From the NCBI RefSeq assembly GCF_001939735.1, contig NZ_MJIL01000056.1, positions 1 to 64,000 of the forward strand: DNA of 64,000 nucleotides, written 5' to 3'. Positions 9,680 through 19,721 of the stretch are shown one piece after another. The stretch's first letter is position 1. Every line of letters begins with the position of its first letter. Position numbers and translations under genes: made by a program. This DNA comes from Photobacterium proteolyticum (GTDB lineage Bacteria > Pseudomonadota > Gammaproteobacteria > Enterobacterales > Vibrionaceae). Under the pieces are notes generated by a model. It had not been told where the DNA came from. It ran no database searches and saw only the letters and a program-made list of their open reading frames with translations.

Positions 9680-9993
9680 GCGCGCTAACTCCTGTTGCTC
9701 CGTGAATCGGGAAATTACGCTCTTTAACAACTCTCATCTGACCGTTTCTTAGCCTTCTGGCACATGAATTCAGTTATAGAGATATAGTCTGTTTTCCGAG
9801 CACTTCATCGAAGGTATCACCACGAACCACAATTGGCAACATTTTGTTAACCTAAAAACCTCAAGAATCAACAGTTAAATAGTGTGCATAATTAGTCATT
9901 TATCAGCCCAATCTGGAGATTTGATAATAGCCCCAACTTAAGGTAGGTTATTGCGATAAAATCGTCATAGCGTAAGTCGGGCCGGGTTGGTAT
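9680..9993. promoter_or_regulatory. Divergent promoter region with an ArgR-box-like site
   Basis: This gap lies between the ABC operon and the divergent binding-protein gene. At 9883-9900 the 14-base core TGCATAATTAGTCA matches the palindromic ArgR core TGAATAATTATTCA at 12 positions. A much weaker half-box lies three bases to its left, the spacing usual for paired boxes. ArgR control of an arginine/ornithine importer would be expected. The site sits about 200 bp from the operon start, so the assignment is tentative. Confidence 0.35.
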
Positions 9994-11691
9994 ATGTATA
10001 GAGCCTATTTTGATCAAGTAACTCACTATAGCATTAGGCTGTTACTCGTTGGTTTGATAGTGCTTTCCTGTCAAGCAGGCGTATTGGCCCAAGAGCAGGA
10101 AAATCGCAGTGTTCTTACCGTAGTCCCGGCCTACGTCGATCAGATCACTGCCAATTTTAACCCGTTCTCCAAGGCAAGCATGCCTACGACGCATGAGTTT
10201 ATCTTTGAGCCTCTCATTGTTTTCAATACCCTGCAAAACAATAAGCCGGAATACCGACTTGCTACAGGTTACCAACTGGATTCTGATCTGAAAGGGATCA
10301 CTTTTACTCTTAGAGAAAAAATATCCTGGTCAGATGGAAAATCATTCACCGCTGATGATGTTGTTTTTTCATTTTATCTAGCACAAAAATATCCAGAACT
10401 TGATTCACATGGCATAAATCAATGGGTAGAAAGTGTAAAAAAACATGGCCCGCATAAGGTCTATTTCAAACTTAAAAATCCCAATGCACTCGTTGCCTAT
10501 AACCTGGTGCTATTGCCAATTGTTCCCAAGCATCAGTGGGAAAAAGTTCCCGATCCCGTTACCTATGCCAATGCCACGCCTGTGGGTACTGGCCCCTATA
10601 CCCAAATAGAATCACTTAGCGAAGCAGGTTATCTGCAATGCAGCAACCCATTCTACTGGCAGGCGAAAGAGCGTCACATCGACTGCCTTCGTTATCCCAA
10701 AATCACCAATAACGATGACTTTATCGCGCGGATATCAAAGGGGGAGTTCGACTGGGCTGGATCGTTTATTCCTGATATCGAGCGCCAATATGCCTCCTAC
10801 TCGCCGGACTTTAAGTACTGGCTACCGCCATCCAGTCCTATCAGCCTGCTATTTAACTTCAAGGCCGCGGAGCCGGAAATCAGAGCCGTCTTTGAGGAAG
10901 TCGATTTCCGCCGGGCAGTATCAATGTCGGTACAACGCCAGCAACTGATCAATATCGCCGCCTTTGGCCAGGGAGTACCCTCAAGATTCGCCTCGGGGAT
11001 GAGTCAGCGCTTTGAACATTGGGCCGATCCGGTTGCGACAGAGAAATACCTGCCCTATATGACATACAACCCCGAACTGGCAAAAGAGCAACTGTCATTG
11101 CTAGGTCTCGAGGATAAGGATGATGACGGCTGGCGAGAGCTGCCATCCGGCAGCACGCTGGAGCTAACGCTTCTGACGCCAAGAGGCTGGTCTGACTTTA
11201 ATACCACCGCCCTGCTGTTGGCGGAAATGCTGGAACAGGTTGGATTGAAAATTCGATTGGTCGAGGCAGATTTTAATCACTTCGTCGATCGCCTGACAGG
11301 TGGTGAGTATACCTTGGCCCTGACCAACTTTCCGCAAGGCCCGACCCCGTTCAAATACTTTGATACGGCATTTAATAGCCGTTACCAGGCTCCGCACTAC
11401 CCGCGCTATGCCATGCATTTCTATAAAAATGCCCAGGTCGATAGCTTGCTGGCACAATTTCCGACCGTCTCTACCGCCCACCAACGGCTGGCCATTATTC
11501 GCGAGCTCAACGAAATTATTGCCGGTCAGCAAGTAACGGTACCGCTCTACAATACCGTACAGTTTTATCAGTACAACACACAGCGCTTCACCGGCTGGTT
11601 CGACGAAAACAACCCGGTTGCCAGCCCGCTTATCTGGCCACAGACCCCGGAACGGCTGCTGCATGTTCTCGCCCTGCGGCCAAAATCATAA
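9994..11691 (+). CDS. Family 5 solute-binding protein, chitooligosaccharide-binding (CBP) type
   Basis: A 565-residue protein with an N-terminal signal peptide of roughly 33 residues ending near VLAQE. It is an SBP family 5 protein. Several segments (NFNPFSK, FTADDVVFSF, NPVGTGPY-like PVGTGPYTQI, LQCSNPFYW, FDWAGSFIPDI and the C-terminal PERLLHVLALRPKS) follow the Vibrio chitin-oligosaccharide binding protein that governs the ChiS sensor. The ligand here is therefore probably an oligosaccharide rather than a peptide, by inference. No permease, ATPase or sensor kinase gene of that system is next to it. It meets the ArsR gene end to end with a 13-bp gap. Confidence 0.8.
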   Translation: MYRAYFDQVTHYSIRLLLVGLIVLSCQAGVLAQEQENRSVLTVVPAYVDQITANFNPFSKASMPTTHEFIFEPLIVFNTLQNNKPEYRLATGYQLDSDLKGITFTLREKISWSDGKSFTADDVVFSFYLAQKYPELDSHGINQWVESVKKHGPHKVYFKLKNPNALVAYNLVLLPIVPKHQWEKVPDPVTYANATPVGTGPYTQIESLSEAGYLQCSNPFYWQAKERHIDCLRYPKITNNDDFIARISKGEFDWAGSFIPDIERQYASYSPDFKYWLPPSSPISLLFNFKAAEPEIRAVFEEVDFRRAVSMSVQRQQLINIAAFGQGVPSRFASGMSQRFEHWADPVATEKYLPYMTYNPELAKEQLSLLGLEDKDDDGWRELPSGSTLELTLLTPRGWSDFNTTALLLAEMLEQVGLKIRLVEADFNHFVDRLTGGEYTLALTNFPQGPTPFKYFDTAFNSRYQAPHYPRYAMHFYKNAQVDSLLAQFPTVSTAHQRLAIIRELNEIIAGQQVTVPLYNTVQFYQYNTQRFTGWFDENNPVASPLIWPQTPERLLHVLALRPKS

Positions 11692-11704
11692 CACGATTGG
11701 GCGT

Positions 11705-12013
11705 TTATTCCTTTTCGTCTCCCGGTGGCTGGCTGCTGCAACACTCATCTTGCAAAAAGCCCACCACCCCATCGAGCATGTCGTACTGGGGGATGCAGTA
11801 AAGGGTTCTGCCGTCACGTTGTTGCTTGATAAGCCCGGCCGACACCAGCCCTGAAATATGGTGTGATAATGTCGAGCCCGGAATATCCAGCTCTTCTTGC
11901 AACTTACCGACAGGCAGGCCGTTATAGCCTGATTTCACTAAATGCTTATATACCCGCAAACGCGTCGGATGACCTAGCTCTTTCAAAGCCTTGGCAACAA
12001 TCTCTAGTTCCAT
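11705..12013 (-). CDS. ArsR-family winged-helix regulator
   Basis: A 102-residue protein with the ArsR/SmtB HTH: LGHPTRLRVYKHLV, the recognition helix region GSTLSHHISGLVSAGLI, and the wing QQRDGRTLYC. The canonical ELCVC metal site is absent. The C-terminus has DECCSS, a vicinal Cys pair that could bind a metal or sense thiols; this is a guess. ATG 12013 has GGA seven bases upstream. It stands alone, with no arsenic or metal-transport gene beside it. Confidence 0.85.
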   Translation of the reverse strand: MELEIVAKALKELGHPTRLRVYKHLVKSGYNGLPVGKLQEELDIPGSTLSHHISGLVSAGLIKQQRDGRTLYCIPQYDMLDGVVGFLQDECCSSQPPGDEKE

Positions 12014-12096
12014 ATTCAATTCCGTCAGATTTTATATTTCGATATTATCAGAAATAACAAAGCAGCCCTAGTGTTTGTCTCAACCGGCCATAAAGC

Positions 12097-12132
12097 AAAA
12101 AAGCGAGCCCGACTTAACATCGGACTCGCCTT
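12097..12132 (-). terminator. Terminator of the PepV-YfcC operon
   Basis: Read on the minus strand, GGCGAGTCCGA pairs with TCGGGCTCGC around a seven-base loop and is followed by TTTTTT. Confidence 0.85.
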
Positions 12133-12200
12133 CAATTGCTACTTTCGGCACCTCAACCCAAGGTTAACCCAGACCAATATGCCACCTGTCAAACACAGCG

Positions 12201-13682
12201 TTAAGCCATCGCAGCTCCGGCAAATAGCGTTACCACAGTCACTGCCAGTACCATAATCACAAACGGCATTACCCATTTCAGGAAGCGCTCGTACGGGATC
12301 TTGGCAAGAGCCAAACCGGCAACCAGGTGTCCAGCTGTTGGGGCAAAGATATTGATCCAACCACTGGCAGACTGGTAGGCGGTAATGATCAAATCACGGC
12401 CGATACCCGAGAAATCAGCCAATGGTGCCATCAACGGCATTGAAACCGTCGCCAGACCAGAGGTTGAAGGAATGAAGAAGCTCAATACGATGTGAACAAA
12501 GTATGTCACGACAACAAACACACCCGATGACAAACCGGTTACCACACCTTCAGCCCAGTTAAGAATGGTGTCGATGATCACGCCGTTATCCATCACCACA
12601 TAGATACCACGGGCAACGGCAACCACTAACGCAACGCCAATCAGATCTTTGGCCCCTTCAAGGAAGGTTTTGATAAAGTCACCTTCAGACATACGGTTGA
12701 TCAGGGCGATCAAAATGGCTGATGCAAGGAACAGGGTCGACAATTCATCAAACCACCACCACAGCGTCGGAATAGCCGTGATGCCCATGTCTTCCCAAGG
12801 AATAACGCCATAAATCATGACCAGGAAGGCACCGAAGAACACACCCATTGTCAGCTTCTGCTTGGTGGTAAACTCGCCGGTATCTTCTTTTACGTGAGAA
12901 AACTCATCGTTAAACTCAATATCGGCCAGCACTGAATGGGATTTGTCTGCCTTGACCTTGGAGGCGTAGCGCATAACAAACCATGATGCCAGTACAATCA
13001 GGATGATCAGCTGGATCACACGTAAACCAATACCCTCACCAATTGGCAGGCCGGCAAACCCTGAAGCAATACCGGTAGCAAACGGGTTAACCGTCGAGGC
13101 CAGTACGCCCACTCCCGAGCCAAGCAGAATGATCCCCGCCGCCACCATACGGTCGTAGCCGGCCGCCGCCATTACCGGCAAGATCACCGCCCAGAAAGCC
13201 ACGGTCTCTTCCGCCATACCGTAGGTCGATCCACCGAGTGCGAACAAGCTGATCAATACCGGGATCATCATCTGCTCGCGACCATGGAACTTACGTACAA
13301 TCGCCGCCACCCCGGAGTCCATGGCACCGGTTCGCATGGTAACGGCCAGGAAACCACCAATTACCAAGACAAACAGCGCAACGTCTACGGCTTTGTGGAA
13401 GCCCTTGATCGGTGCCATCAGCACGTCAATAAAGCCCTGTGGTGACGGTTCCAGTTCCTGGTAGGAACCTGGGATCGGCAACAGTCTTTCGCCACCGTCA
13501 TAGTCGAGCACTTCCGCCGCCGGGATCACCTGATCGGTGCCGTTGACGATATAGTCATACTTGCCTGCCGGCATGATCCATGTCAGCAATGCCACCAGAG
13601 CAATAATAATAAAGAGAATGGTGTAAACCGTTGGCATCTTGAAGGATTTCTTCGCTTTGCCAGCCTCTGTTGCTGTTGTCAT
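12201..13682 (-). CDS. YfcC-family membrane transporter
   Basis: A 493-residue protein with about twelve hydrophobic segments. The N-terminal pattern (PTVYTILFIIIALVALLTWIMPAGKY) and the Gly/Ser-rich re-entrant segments (GGSTYGMAEET, FIPSTSGLATVSMPLMAPL, ASGWINIFAPTAGH) are those of the YfcC/DcuC-like anion and basic-amino-acid permeases. The substrate is unknown. The start overlaps the stop of the peptidase gene by four bases (ATGA), so the two are translationally coupled, which suggests uptake or export of a dipeptide or amino acid handled by the peptidase. Confidence 0.88.
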   Translation of the reverse strand: MTTATEAGKAKKSFKMPTVYTILFIIIALVALLTWIMPAGKYDYIVNGTDQVIPAAEVLDYDGGERLLPIPGSYQELEPSPQGFIDVLMAPIKGFHKAVDVALFVLVIGGFLAVTMRTGAMDSGVAAIVRKFHGREQMMIPVLISLFALGGSTYGMAEETVAFWAVILPVMAAAGYDRMVAAGIILLGSGVGVLASTVNPFATGIASGFAGLPIGEGIGLRVIQLIILIVLASWFVMRYASKVKADKSHSVLADIEFNDEFSHVKEDTGEFTTKQKLTMGVFFGAFLVMIYGVIPWEDMGITAIPTLWWWFDELSTLFLASAILIALINRMSEGDFIKTFLEGAKDLIGVALVVAVARGIYVVMDNGVIIDTILNWAEGVVTGLSSGVFVVVTYFVHIVLSFFIPSTSGLATVSMPLMAPLADFSGIGRDLIITAYQSASGWINIFAPTAGHLVAGLALAKIPYERFLKWVMPFVIMVLAVTVVTLFAGAAMA

Positions 13683-15034
13683 AGCTCTACTCCCTGCAAT
13701 TGATAAATCGCATTTGCATACACGTTCATCGCTTTAAGCATGTCATCAATAATGAGGTACTCGTTGGGCATGTGCTCAACTTTGTCGCGACCGGGAAAAA
13801 TTGCCCCAAAGGCCACACAGTTAGGGATAGCACGCGCATAGGTTGCTCCCCCGGAGGTCATAGGCTGGCTTTCCAGATCACCGCTTACTTCCTGATAGGC
13901 TGCCATCAAGGTCTGGATAACCGGACTTTCAGCCGGCATATACAAAGATGGCAACACATCAAACTCTTCATATTGAAGATCATACTGCTCGCTGACAGCC
14001 ATCATATCGCTGTCAAAATTCTCTTTGCTAAAGGTCACCGGCACCCGGATATCAATACCGAGCTTACTATGTTGTGGGTCAATACATAGCTGAGCCACAT
14101 TGAAGGTCAACCGACCGCTCACATCTTCAACCGGTCCAAAAATCTCTTTGGCATTGGCATCCTGGCCAACCTGCTCGGCCACAAACCGTATCGCAGGATG
14201 CGTCACACCAAGCTCACTCAGTGCCATACACAGACGGGCAATGGCATTAACCCCTTTGATATCAGCAGCCGCAGAGTGCGCGGCTTTACCAAATACAGTT
14301 ACCTCGGCATCTTCGGCTGTAAAGTCAAAGCCCAGCTCATCTAGCTTGCTTGCCAGTTCTTCCCAAAGCGGCCCTTCATATTTCGCCAGCTCAGGAACGG
14401 CATTCAGGGCACCACCACAATCCAGTTGTAATAATTCATCACCCGGGCCATGCAACCAGGACTGGATCAGCATTTTTTCCGCATGGATCAGCGGGAACGC
14501 AGAATCAGGAGTAAAGCCACACTGCGGCACTTCTTCTTTTTCCAGATAGCGGTCGATACAGCGCCACAAGGTTTCTTCATCGGTGCCAAAAATAAACCGG
14601 ATCCGTTTATTTAATTTTATTCCGCTATCAATCAATGCTTTAACAGCAAAGATGGCAGCCAGGGTTGGACCTTTATCGTCCTGAGTCCCGCGGCCATAAA
14701 GTCTGCCATCACGAATTTCCGGCTCAAACGGGGCAGAATCCCAGGCTGATAGTTCACCGGTAGGCACAACATCCAAGTGCCCCAGTACACCAATCATTTG
14801 CTCACCGTCACCAATTTCAGCGTAACCGTAATAGCCTTTATGGTCTTTATAAATGGCAAACCCCAGCTCATGACAAAGGTTCAGGGTTTCCGTCAGGCAA
14901 TCATCGATAGGCTGACCAAATGGCGTACCGCTATCGTCATCCTGGTAAACACTGGGAATGGCAACTAAACGCTTCACTGCGGCAATATAGTCATCACGCA
15001 TCGCGTTTATAGTTGATGCTATTGTTGCTTTCAT
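13679..15034 (-). CDS. PepV/Sapep-type M20 metallo-dipeptidase
   Basis: A 451-residue cytoplasmic peptidase of family M20. The di-zinc site is readable: the His in GVLGHLDVVP, the bridging Asp in GRGTQDDKGP, the catalytic Glu pair in GTDEETLW, the Asp in TPDSAFP and the His in VEHMPNEY. The lid domain is long, as in PepV relatives. The start at 15034 has GAGGGG five bases upstream; an ATG at 15046 would place that ribosome binding site inside the gene. It is the first gene of a two-gene operon with the YfcC-type transporter. Confidence 0.9.
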   Translation of the reverse strand: MKATIASTINAMRDDYIAAVKRLVAIPSVYQDDDSGTPFGQPIDDCLTETLNLCHELGFAIYKDHKGYYGYAEIGDGEQMIGVLGHLDVVPTGELSAWDSAPFEPEIRDGRLYGRGTQDDKGPTLAAIFAVKALIDSGIKLNKRIRFIFGTDEETLWRCIDRYLEKEEVPQCGFTPDSAFPLIHAEKMLIQSWLHGPGDELLQLDCGGALNAVPELAKYEGPLWEELASKLDELGFDFTAEDAEVTVFGKAAHSAAADIKGVNAIARLCMALSELGVTHPAIRFVAEQVGQDANAKEIFGPVEDVSGRLTFNVAQLCIDPQHSKLGIDIRVPVTFSKENFDSDMMAVSEQYDLQYEEFDVLPSLYMPAESPVIQTLMAAYQEVSGDLESQPMTSGGATYARAIPNCVAFGAIFPGRDKVEHMPNEYLIIDDMLKAMNVYANAIYQLQGVEL

Positions 15035-15094
15035 CGTACCCCTCATTTTCTCATCTATTTTAGTCTGAATATTCGATAAATATTGGACTAAAGT

Positions 15095-15112
15095 AATGAA
15101 TAATCATTAGTT
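15095..15112. promoter_or_regulatory. ArgR-box-like palindrome upstream of the PepV-YfcC operon
   Basis: The core TGAATAATCATTAG matches the ArgR half-site TGAAT and most of the ATTCA half-site. It lies about 60 bp upstream of the peptidase start, where a promoter would be. A second partial match (CTGAATATTC) lies nearer the gene at 15065-15074. It suggests arginine control; binding is not shown. Confidence 0.4.
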
Positions 15113-15704
15113 ATCAGAGATAAGTATTTAAAATCCCTCATCCGACCAATTCATTCTGCTACAGAGAGAAAAAGAGAACTGTGATTACTTTCACTTGGTG
15201 CTATTTCAATATGGGATGACGGTCAAAAAGTCAGCATTAACTTACAACACTGATGAGTTTTCTCTCAGAAAAGAGCAAAATAGTGCCTGCACTGCATCTT
15301 TATATGCCGAACCGGAACAGATGTAACAGGCTTGAAAGGCTATAGGGAATAATGCGTAGCCAAATGAAATGATTTAATACACCTAGATGAACAGCAGGCA
15401 AGCTCTTATATTTAATAATAAGATTAATTGATTATTCGGTTTTATCTTTATTAATTACCGCCACATAATAAAATATATATAAGAATATTAAGCTTTATTT
15501 CAAACAATCACACTTCAACACTTTATTATTCATGACGACATCTTTACAGACAAATATAATAAGTCTATTAAGTTAACCTCACTGGATATATAATGATGGC
15601 AACTCGGTTGCTTACTCCGATCTTATATCAATATGCAACGATAATTCTAATTACTATCACTGGCTTCATTATCATATGAAGCCACTTTTCGACGTTGATT
15701 AAAC
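15113..15704. other. AT-rich divergent intergenic region with a short reading frame and hairpin
   Basis: About 590 bp without a normal gene. A 28-codon frame (15593-15679, MMATRLLTPIL...) has only a weak ribosome binding site. Its stop lies inside a hairpin at 15661-15684 (TGGCTTCAT with ATGAAGCCA) just before the chemoreceptor gene. The rest shows no recognisable structure. Confidence 0.4.
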
Positions 15705-17657
15705 ATGCTAAATACAATTAAAAACCTTCCTTTGCGGATACTGCTTTCGTTATCGTCAGCCTTTGCCGTTCTATGTTTTATTATTACTATCATTATTAGT
15801 CAAAATCTATTATCAGAAGTTGAGGCAAACACAAATAAAGTCAACGACTTTATTGCTTTTAACAGCACGATGAAAGAATTTCAGGATTTACAAGATGTCA
15901 GCCGCATGAAGTCTATTTATGCGCTCGGGTTTTATGACCGTCTTGATGAAATGGTACAAGTCAACAATGACAATCTGGCCAAGGTACAGCGCAGCTACAA
16001 CACCCTGATGCAATCAGACAATCGCGGACTCACCCGGCAGGCGAAGCAGTCGCTGGATAACTTTATCAGCAACTACAAATCATATGTCCAGGCATCCGAG
16101 CAACTCAGAGCCCAGCGTCAGAACATCATCAAACTATATGATGCAACCAGCTGGATCACCACGGATATTACCGCCGCGGATGCACTGATCGCCAAAAATA
16201 GAAGCATGGAAGACATTGACCGTTGGACAATGAACCTCTCCGATATGTCGGATACTGCCGGTTTGATGCTTTACCATGTTGCTGTCGGGGTAAAAGGACA
16301 AAGCCAGCAAGATACTCAGACGACACTAGAATATACAAAAAAACTGAATGCTTACCTGAATGAATTTAAGCACTGGCCAGAAGCACAAACAGTCATTAAA
16401 AATACCCAGCTTTGGGAACACCAGTTATTGGAGATTATCCAATTACAGAAGGACAAACAGGCAACGACCAATCATATGATTGAGCTGGGTGATAACAACA
16501 CCCAGATCATTACCGCCCTGGCAACGGCCTCGCTGCAAAAAACTGAAGAGTTATCGGACAAAACCACTGAGCTATTAGCCTCGGTGACAACAAGCCAGTT
16601 AACGGCAACGGCTATTGCAACCGTACTAGCCTTGACGATCAGTATCATCTTATCCAACGCGATTAGCAGCGTAATGGGATCACTGTATCTTGCCGTCAAG
16701 GCACTGGCAGAAGGCAACCTTAACGTCCAGACAAACATCAAGGGAAAAAATGAAATTGGCCTGCTAGGTGCCAGCCTTGATGATGCCATTTCTCAGCTTG
16801 CCGCTACCATTCGCTCGCTGCGCGGTGTCAGTGACGAAGTCGCTACCTCCTCGACAGAGCTTGCTGCAGTCATGACCCAAAGCGAAGTCAACGGCCGGGA
16901 GCAGCAACAGCAGGTGGAGCAAATTGCTGCCGCGGTTACTGAGCTGTCTGCCGCCGCCACCCAAGTGGACGGTTATGCCAAGACCGCCGACGAAAGTGCC
17001 CAGCAAGCTCTGGCAATGGGCGCCGAAAGTACCGAAATTGCCCTGCACTCCCGTCAGCTCACCGAGGATTTAGCCACGCAACTCGATGAAACGTCGACCC
17101 AGGTTATCGATCTCAACGAGCAGAGCATCAAGATCAGCGAGGTCATCACTGTTATCGATTCAATTTCGGAGCAAACCAACCTACTGGCACTTAACGCAGC
17201 AATCGAAGCCGCCCGTGCTGGCGAAAGTGGTCGCGGGTTTGCCGTGGTTGCCGACGAAGTCAGGGTGCTTGCCGCCAAGACCCAGGACTCAACCCAGCAG
17301 ATCCAAACTATCATCGAACAGCTGCAACACAAGTCCTCTGCCGTTGTCGATGCCGTCAACAACAGCTTGAACAAGGTCAGAACCAACAGCGAAATTGCAG
17401 AACAAACCAGTAACCAGATTGAATCCATTACCCAGGCGCTTGAGCATATTAGTCAGGTCAACGGCGATGTTACCGCATCGGTTGACGAGCAAAGCCGGGC
17501 AATTGACGATATTACCCGCAATATCACCACGATTAATGACATCATCAGCCAGAACGTGGCCGGTATTAGCCAGACGGCCGAGGCCAGCAGCCACCTGTCA
17601 CAGCTGGCTGAGAATCAGAAAAACCAGCTGGGTGAGTTCCAAATCACCCAGCGGTAA
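15705..17657 (+). CDS. Methyl-accepting chemotaxis protein
   Basis: A 650-residue inner-membrane chemoreceptor. A membrane segment near residues 13-33 is followed by an all-helical periplasmic sensor of about 250 residues, too long for a simple four-helix bundle and possibly of the HBM type. A second membrane segment lies around 297-322, then a HAMP domain. The cytoplasmic signalling tip carries the invariant hairpin ([32 protein letters not shown]). The C-terminus lacks a CheR-binding pentapeptide. The ligand is unknown. Confidence 0.93.
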   Translation: MLNTIKNLPLRILLSLSSAFAVLCFIITIIISQNLLSEVEANTNKVNDFIAFNSTMKEFQDLQDVSRMKSIYALGFYDRLDEMVQVNNDNLAKVQRSYNTLMQSDNRGLTRQAKQSLDNFISNYKSYVQASEQLRAQRQNIIKLYDATSWITTDITAADALIAKNRSMEDIDRWTMNLSDMSDTAGLMLYHVAVGVKGQSQQDTQTTLEYTKKLNAYLNEFKHWPEAQTVIKNTQLWEHQLLEIIQLQKDKQATTNHMIELGDNNTQIITALATASLQKTEELSDKTTELLASVTTSQLTATAIATVLALTISIILSNAISSVMGSLYLAVKALAEGNLNVQTNIKGKNEIGLLGASLDDAISQLAATIRSLRGVSDEVATSSTELAAVMTQSEVNGREQQQQVEQIAAAVTELSAAATQVDGYAKTADESAQQALAMGAESTEIALHSRQLTEDLATQLDETSTQVIDLNEQSIKISEVITVIDSISEQTNLLALNAAIEAARAGESGRGFAVVADEVRVLAAKTQDSTQQIQTIIEQLQHKSSAVVDAVNNSLNKVRTNSEIAEQTSNQIESITQALEHISQVNGDVTASVDEQSRAIDDITRNITTINDIISQNVAGISQTAEASSHLSQLAENQKNQLGEFQITQR

Positions 17658-17745
17658 AGGGGTGCCAGTGACATCGTACAACACCGCTAGTCACTAAAAA
17701 AGCAAACAATCAGTAATTTTATTACAAAATTGCAACTTTGACGCC

Positions 17746-17781
17746 AAAAAAGCCAGCAACTCAATTGCTGGCTTTTTTTTA
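17746..17781 (+). terminator. Terminator of the chemoreceptor gene
   Basis: AAAAAGCCAGCAA pairs with TTGCTGGCTTTTT around a five-base loop and is followed by more Ts. Confidence 0.93.
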
Positions 17782-18039
17782 TGACTATTTTTACAGCCCA
17801 ATCACTCTGGTCATAAAATGCACGCATTACTGCCTCTTTTGGTGTAGACTCCCCTGTAGAACACAGATTATGGGCTGCTATAAATCAAACCATTAAAAAT
17901 CAACAACTTATACCAGAACAAGCTATTTGCGACCTCGTTCACAGTTTTACTTTAGTTATATAATCTCTTTCATTTTTCATAACAAATGCACTTCTCGCTC
18001 AATTTTTTTTGGTTTTTTTCCTACATTTTTTTAAGCGTA

Positions 18040-18088
18040 GTGATCGAGATCAATTCCCTTTATCGGGCCAAGCGGTACACTTCAGTAA
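18040..18088 (+). promoter_or_regulatory. Probable FNR site and promoter for the DUF3360-pflB block
   Basis: GTGATCGAGATCAA at 18040-18053 matches the FNR consensus TTGATnnnnATCAA at nine of ten defined positions. A -10-like TACACT lies at 18076-18081. With a start of transcription near 18088 the site is centred at about -41.5, the class II activator position. This fits anaerobic induction of the downstream permease and possibly of pflB. Confidence 0.65.
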
Positions 18089-18206
18089 AATTTGGTGAAA
18101 TATAATTACACATAGAACAGCTTGCACCTGAGGGGTTATTTCCAGGTCGCGCTCAAAGTTAGATACACTAAATACAAAAATTATTTAAACGTAGAACGAG
18201 GCACTT

Positions 18207-19721
18207 ATGTCATCTGAAGAAAGAAGTTATCAGGAGCTGCACCGCCCTGCCTCTGACTTCTCAAGTCGCTCTGACTATCTTGATCATGAGCTGAAAATCA
18301 TGAAGCCACGCCGCTTCGGCCTGAACCTGCCGGGTCGTGACTTCCGTTTTGAGCTAGAAGATTTAGTCCCAGCCCTGGCCGGTACTATCGGTATTATCGC
18401 GATGTACTCTGCGGTAATGATGTCTTGGGCCGACGGCCTGACTCAAGCCTGGGATCACATCAATCTGGGTAAAGAGTTCGCTATCGAAGTTGCTCGTGTA
18501 GAGATGCTGCTTCCTGCGCTTCTTTTCTGTGTCTTAGCATCCGGATTTATCAACCCCCGCGCCAACCTGGCCGGTAACCACGGTCCGATGATCCCACTTA
18601 TCGGTGCTATCGCCCTGGCCGGTGCCCACCCTCTTGCTCTTGCTATCCTTCTTGGTGTATTCGGTCTTCTGCTTAGTTACTTCAAAGGCGGTTCCAAACT
18701 GGTGAACCTGACCTCGGAAGGTACCGCCGGTGGCCTGCTGATTTTCCTTGGCTTCACCGGTACCATGAGCCAGATCGGCTCAATCCAGACCTGGGCGACG
18801 GGCCTGCAGTCAGCTGATATCGCAGCGGGCAGCATGGGCTATGTCGGCCTGATTGTACTGGCCGTCAACATTGTTCTTTATGCCTACCTTGCTCGTATCA
18901 ACAAGCGTTGGCTGGCTATTCCTGCCTGTGCCATTACGGGCCTGCTTGTAGCCCTGGTTCTGGGTGCCGGCTTCGACCTTAAGTTTGAAACTGAAATGGG
19001 TCTGCCTAACCTGAACCCTGTGTACTGGTGGGGCAGCACAGAAGAAGGCTGGATGCTAGGTCTGCCGACTATGCAGCACTTCATTGCATCACTGCCGTTT
19101 GCCATCCTGGCTGTTGCTATGTGGTCACCAGACTTCCTGGGCCACCGTATTTTCCAGGAACTTAACTACCCACGCGGTACTGACAAAGTACTGATGGATG
19201 TTGATGACACTATGACTATGTGTTCTATCCGCCAGATGGTCGGTACAGCACTGGGTGGTGGTAACATCACATCATCTTGGGGTACCTACATGATCCCGGC
19301 CGCTATCGCCAAGCGTCCTATCCCTGGTGGTGCGATTATCCTGGGTCTTCTGGTTATGTTCATCGCCATCCTGGGCTTCCCAATGGATGTAGCTGTATGG
19401 CCGCCAGTAATGCGTGTAGCACTACTTGTAGGTGTATTCCTGCCACTGCTGGAAGCAGGTGTGCAGATGGTTAAAGAAACAAAAGATTCACAATCTGCTG
19501 GTATCTGTATCTTTGCAGCTGCAGTTGTTAACCCGGTTCTGGCATGGGCACTGACTATGCTACTGGATAACAACGGCCTTATCGGTGACAAAGAGCGTGC
19601 ATCGAAGCTATCTTTCGCAGACAAAATTATCATCCCTGGCGGTGTATTGGTTGTCTGTCTGATTGCGATGCTGGCAGTTGGTATGCTTGAAGGCAAATAC
19701 GGCATTCCGGCATTACTATAA
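18207..19721 (+). CDS. Membrane permease, DUF3360-like (NCS2/SulP-type fold)
   Basis: A 504-residue protein with about twelve hydrophobic segments and a 60-residue cytoplasmic N-terminus. Segments such as FINPRANLAGNHGPMIPLIGAIALAGAHP and the Gly-rich GGGNITSSWGTYMIPAAIA resemble the Vibrionaceae DUF3360 proteins, distant relatives of the NCS2/SulP carriers. The substrate is not known. It sits directly upstream of pflB on the same strand, the place held by focA in E. coli, and the FNR-like site precedes it. Transport of a fermentation acid or anion is therefore a reasonable guess. GAGG lies five bases before the ATG. Confidence 0.75.
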   Translation: MSSEERSYQELHRPASDFSSRSDYLDHELKIMKPRRFGLNLPGRDFRFELEDLVPALAGTIGIIAMYSAVMMSWADGLTQAWDHINLGKEFAIEVARVEMLLPALLFCVLASGFINPRANLAGNHGPMIPLIGAIALAGAHPLALAILLGVFGLLLSYFKGGSKLVNLTSEGTAGGLLIFLGFTGTMSQIGSIQTWATGLQSADIAAGSMGYVGLIVLAVNIVLYAYLARINKRWLAIPACAITGLLVALVLGAGFDLKFETEMGLPNLNPVYWWGSTEEGWMLGLPTMQHFIASLPFAILAVAMWSPDFLGHRIFQELNYPRGTDKVLMDVDDTMTMCSIRQMVGTALGGGNITSSWGTYMIPAAIAKRPIPGGAIILGLLVMFIAILGFPMDVAVWPPVMRVALLVGVFLPLLEAGVQMVKETKDSQSAGICIFAAAVVNPVLAWALTMLLDNNGLIGDKERASKLSFADKIIIPGGVLVVCLIAMLAVGMLEGKYGIPALL

